From Marchantia polymorpha subsp. ruderalis (Eukaryota; Streptophyta; Marchantiopsida; Marchantiales; Marchantiaceae), in contig AP031352.1 in assembly GCA_037833965.1 (NCBI GenBank), forward strand, positions 8,102,501 through 8,166,500: 64,000 nt of DNA. Direction: 5' to 3'. This document shows positions 60,382 to 64,000 of the stretch, piece by piece. Under the pieces are notes generated by a model. That model was not told the DNA's origin, searched no databases, and saw nothing but the letters and a program-made list of their open reading frames with translations. Both the position numbers and the translations under genes were made by a program. Numbering within the stretch: the first letter of the stretch is position 1; the number at the start of each line of letters is the position of its first letter.

Positions 60382-63300
60382 ATGGGGTTGGATATCGAAA
60401 TGAAGGACTCGGGCACTACATCAGCTGCGGATCAGCCTGCTCCTCCGCCGCCTGTGCCCCACATTACCCGTATGTATTTGAGATTTTGAAATACCTGATC
60501 GGAGATATTTTGATTGCAGTCTGTTCCATCGTTTGTGAATTGGATGGGAGAATCGGGGAAAATGTTAAAGAAAAATGGACGGGTGTGGATCAAACTCTGA
60601 ACAAGTCTGGTTTCTTGAGCTGCGAAATTGCCACCGGAGTGTGTTTGAAGTGGTCTGGTTTAGTGAGTAGGAAGTCGTGGAACGTTGCATACAACTCGTC
60701 GGTAACTCGTATGAATACTGCGATCGTACGACGACACACCTTTTGAAGATGATTTGTTTCGGAGATGCTTTCGAAACTGACGTCCACTTCAACATCTTCT
60801 AGAGCATAGATGGTGTGTGAGCAGCGTTAGGGTTTGGTTGCTTGTTGTCGATCGTGCTCGATGCTCTCAGGTGCATCTTCAATTTTTGCCCATTTTGACC
60901 GGGCCACTTGAACCCTTATTTTTCTTTTCCTGCAAGCCTCACGTTGCGTCCATCATCTTCCTCGTGTTTATCGTCCATGGTTGCATGCCTGTGCAACCCG
61001 GCCATGGTGCGTCTCTCGAGAGCATAGGCTGAAGCCTTCTGGTGGGAGACGGCTTTTTTCCCAGGCAGTGCCAAGCATGTCGAATTATTCTCACGCGGCA
61101 CATGCCTTTTGCTTGGAACTGTGTCGTGGCGTCACCAGCCCCTTCTCATAGCTTGTCACGGAAGGACGGATTTAGGTTAAAAAAGAGAAGTATATTTTCC
61201 TTCATACTATCGATGTTACCCGTTTTGGATGAAGAAAAAGTTTCTCGATTTTCTGACAGCTTGAGAGTGTAGTCGTCCGGACTTAAGAAATTATAATACT
61301 GTCTCTTCCTTCAATCGCAAATCTCGCTCTTCCATTCTGCCATTTTTCGAATAAAAATGGGGAAGGCAAAGACGGGGGCGAAAAGTGAAGCTGGAAAGAG
61401 TAGTCCGAAACGCGAAGATGCGGAGGATGAGTCCTCCGAAGGTCAAGGGATGCTCCTGAATTTGTATGAGAGTCTTCAAACAGAGTTGAGAGAGGTTCGA
61501 GTACATCTCCTGAAACTGGAAATGGAGAGCCATCTCCGAGAATTGAAATTTTATGAGGACGTTTCAGCTTTAGAGAAATTGGTGGAGGAACAGGGACTTC
61601 ATATACACCAGTTAGAACAGCAGAAAAGCGCTCTAGGTGGAAGGATAGTCGATGGAAGCGATATACCCGAAATATCTTCAGCTCAAGTATTTAGTTACCC
61701 TACCTTTGTACCTGAAGCGCCAATCGAACCTGAAAGTGAAAATAGAGTATTTAAACCAGTCTTGGAAAACACGGTGTTTCTGACTGAAAGTATTGTGAAG
61801 GAGGTGTTGCATGCGAAGAGCCAGAGTCTCTCGCGTAATAGCTTCTCTTCGCAGGATGTGGAAGGGAGGAACCCAAATTCTTTTGATGTGCTCAGTTGTT
61901 TCGAGCTGGTTATGGAAGGAACTTCAGGAGATGTAGGAGGCGACAGGGTTACATCGCCGCAGGTAGTGGAAACCAAGACAAAGGGAGTCAGGCCCGAAAG
62001 TGAACTCTTTGTCGAGACTCTAGATACGGCTAGTCGGGAAGTAGGAAGTGAAAGTGAATGTACTGTGAAGGCGCCGGATTCCGCAAAAGAGGATCTTGTT
62101 GATTCCAACATCTTCTTGAAGGAGATGCTGGAAGTTGGGAGCAGTTCTGTGGGGAACGATGAGAGTTCCTTAATAGGGCCAATTGACGATGGTAGGGATA
62201 TGGGGAGTAAAAGCAGCCATCCAGGGGAAATTGCCGATAATATAGTCAGCGTTGTGGGTGAAACTAGCTGGACTTCTACGGAGGTGTTCTTACCAAAGGT
62301 GGAAGTAATTTGGAGGATAGAAAACTTCAGTCGTTCTGATAGCGAGGTTATTAAGTTTGTTGAGGACGTGTTAAACAAGCACGAGGTGAATTGTTGCTCC
62401 TCGAGAACTGAAGAGGTAGAAGACTCTCGTGGAGAAGAAGAAAATGTAGGAGATGCAGTAGAAATTGATTCGCTTTGTGATAAGCTCAATGTGAACATTT
62501 ATCCCGCTGAAGCAGAAAGACTGGAAAAGGATCCTGAAGGCTCAGGAACTGTGACAGAAACTATGGTGTTCACTGAGAAACCTAATATGGACTTCCATGC
62601 AATGACAGTCAAAAGGCTGGAAAAGGAACAAGAAGGACTATACAGGAACAAAATCATCCTCTTACATCCAAAGTATCTCGATCCCAGAGGTAGATGTTGC
62701 CGTCTACCCAAAGGCAGCCCCGTAACTTGTATGCTTTAACTACCGTAAATGAAATGACTCAAAAGCTCTTCGTCACAGACACAGAGACGTTAGGGATCAG
62801 GATGCTGATATACGGACAGTTCGAGCAGACGAACAATTGGCAAGTTCGACTTGACCTTGGCCAGCAGGGCATCTGAACACATCGAGATACCGACTAAGAT
62901 CTGCAGATCATGAATGGAAAAGGGCGACAAATTATTTGGAAACATATCTGTGTCACCGCACCCATGATAGTTTTATTCAACTAAAGAATGGGCAGCTGGA
63001 GACTTTGTTCAGTCTACTGCCAACTGCATGTTCTCCACTGTTGATCTTCATTATGGACTTGTCTCTTCCTTCTGACAGATCTGAAGACACTAGCTGCTCT
63101 GGTAGAAAAGGGAGTGGCAACAAAGGAAATGCGGCTCATGGTTCGTGTTATGCGGCACACTATGGCCATCAGGCGCCAGCTAACTGCTTCGACGCTTATT
63201 TCATTCTTGCAACAGACTCTACCGGCTGGTTCAGAGCCTTTGTTGCGTTTAGTTCCTTACTTATCCAAGGTAAGGCAGTTGTATTCGATCTAATTGCTTC

Positions 63301-64000
63301 TTTTGGTCAGAAGACACCTCGTTAACACAAAAAATTTACTAATGAGTACACCTCAGAAAGTCGTGGCAGAGGATATTTTAGGGGTCTTTTTACATGAATT
63401 ACATTCTTCTTTTGTCGTGACAGGAGGAGGATAAAGACATGGATGTTGATGCTCCATCCCCTGCTGGGCAAACTCAAGCTCCTGCTAAGCAAACGCTCCT
63501 TCCAGAAGTAGAAATATATGCTTACTTGTTAACACTCATATTTCTCATCGATCAAAAGCAGTACGAGGCGGTAAGGCAATGCATTAAGCTCGCCCTGCTT
63601 ATGTCGTATAAAGTGTTGATGATGAATTGAACTGCTCCTCGCATAAGATTGAAAGTAATGTATCGCCTCTGGAAGATCTGAGTTAACGGTCACGTGGGCT
63701 ACTCTATACAGGCAAAAGCTTTGTCAGTTCTGGCGATAAAGAGAGTGCAGAACTTCAATCGCAGGACCTTGGATGTGTTAGCAGCCCGGCTTTACTTCTA
63801 CTTTTCCTACAGTTTTGAGCTAGCCGGTTGTCTATCTCAGATCCGCAGGTAGGAGAAGTTTGAGATAGAATAGTTGTTTCATCTGATTCACTTCTGACGT
63901 TGATTTCTACTCTCTTATTATAGTTTTTCTATCTCTTTTCTTCGGGAATCTACCTACTTTCAGTCTTAGGTTGTCTAAACCACGTATCTTTTCTCTCTAC
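60382..64000 (+). CDS. RPN3: 26S proteasome non-ATPase regulatory subunit 3 (RPN3), 5' part
   Basis: Lid subunit of the 19S regulatory particle, cytosol and nucleus. Exons: 60382-60469, 63079-63269, 63424-63570, 63712-63848; the gene continues past the window. Phases agree throughout (HIT then HLKTLAALVEKG across intron 1). Recognisable plant RPN3 sequence: MGLDIEMKDS at the start, MRLMVRVMRHTMAIRRQL, LVPYLSK, LLPEVEIYAYLLTLIFLIDQ, NFNRRTLDVLAARLYFYFSY, ELAGCLSQIR. About 188 codons are present; the C-terminal PCI domain is expected beyond 64000. Introns 2-4 are short, but intron 1 is 2609 bp and contains the ORF at 61357-62739. Exon 1 was assigned by its match to the N-terminal RPN3 style and by exact phase. 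Confidence 0.93.
61357..62739 (+). CDS. Unrecognised 460-residue ORF within RPN3 intron 1
   Basis: A single uninterrupted frame of 460 codons, in the same direction as RPN3, starting at ATG 61357 in a favourable context (AAAATGGGG). I recognise no family. Residues about 1-30 are basic/acidic and low complexity (MGKAKTGAKSEAGKSSPKRE). Residues about 31-95 have heptad-like leucines (LLNLYESLQTELREVRVHLL, KFYEDVSALEKLVEEQ, IHQLEQQ) and probably form a coiled coil. The rest is acidic and Ser/Glu/Val-rich with two related segments (AERLEKDPEGSG and VKRLEKEQEGLY, about 392 and 423) and a cysteine-containing end. There is no signal peptide or membrane segment. A potential donor near 62691 (CAGAG/GTAGAT) means the true C-terminus could be spliced. 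The length of the frame and its non-repetitive protein argue that it is real, but homology is unknown. Confidence 0.55.
   Translation: MGKAKTGAKSEAGKSSPKREDAEDESSEGQGMLLNLYESLQTELREVRVHLLKLEMESHLRELKFYEDVSALEKLVEEQGLHIHQLEQQKSALGGRIVDGSDIPEISSAQVFSYPTFVPEAPIEPESENRVFKPVLENTVFLTESIVKEVLHAKSQSLSRNSFSSQDVEGRNPNSFDVLSCFELVMEGTSGDVGGDRVTSPQVVETKTKGVRPESELFVETLDTASREVGSESECTVKAPDSAKEDLVDSNIFLKEMLEVGSSSVGNDESSLIGPIDDGRDMGSKSSHPGEIADNIVSVVGETSWTSTEVFLPKVEVIWRIENFSRSDSEVIKFVEDVLNKHEVNCCSSRTEEVEDSRGEEENVGDAVEIDSLCDKLNVNIYPAEAERLEKDPEGSGTVTETMVFTEKPNMDFHAMTVKRLEKEQEGLYRNKIILLHPKYLDPRGRCCRLPKGSPVTCML

Noticed and set aside
61695..62498. 267-codon minus-strand frame opposite the RPN3 intronic ORF
   Set aside because: It is the shadow of the longer plus-strand frame; its Ser/Leu/Thr-rich translation is what the antisense of an acidic protein gives.

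Overview
This is a nuclear contig from a green land plant. The evidence is spliced GT-AG genes, a uroporphyrinogen decarboxylase with a plastid-transit-like N-terminus, a plant-type plastid Mfd/TRCF protein, a BAHD acyltransferase, and copia elements primed by initiator-tRNA-Met-type sites. The AT-rich, repeat-laden intergenic DNA and rather divergent proteins would suit a non-seed plant (lycophyte or bryophyte), but that is only a guess and the species cannot be fixed from the sequence.

Five host genes are supported, with exon models worked out from splice sites and reading phase: (1) HEM/UROD, 14243-17280, minus, 9 exons; (2) a BAHD acyltransferase, 29888-31533, minus, 2 exons; (3) an Mfd/TRCF-like DEAD-box translocase, 35285-43346, minus, 14 exons; (4) a LENG1/Cir_N-domain protein, 56847-58387, plus, 2 exons; (5) the 5' part of 26S proteasome subunit RPN3, 60382 to the window end, plus. 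The 2.6 kb first intron of RPN3 holds an uninterrupted, unrecognised 460-codon ORF on the same strand (61357-62739).

The rest is largely transposon-derived. From 1 to about 11335 lies a minus-strand Ty1/copia element (3' end outside the window). A LINE (about 2584-8012) is inserted in it, and that LINE carries a further insert of about 1.7 kb (about 3435-5170). A Ty3/gypsy integrase remnant abuts on the right (11320-12600). A BAHD pseudogene (17982-24440) is a diverged DNA-level duplicate of gene 2 and is split by a second, nearly complete copia element (18408-23495) with two LTRs and a near-perfect 5-bp target duplication. A lone LTR-like block (about 25270-26065), a second copy of the LINE insert (26066-27115) and a hAT-like transposase remnant (27168-28383) follow. 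A fold-back repeat region sits at 32640-33190. The stretch 44500-56400 has no host gene I can support; it holds tandem duplications, a gypsy RNase H fragment, and two pogo/Tigger-type DNA transposon copies placed head to head (52557-55371 and 55502-56400), each flanked by TA.

The host genes share no obvious pathway. UROD (tetrapyrrole synthesis) and TRCF (probably plastid transcription/repair) are plastid-related, RPN3 and LENG1 are housekeeping, and the BAHD enzyme belongs to specialised metabolism. All statements come from reading the sequence by eye; no database search was run.
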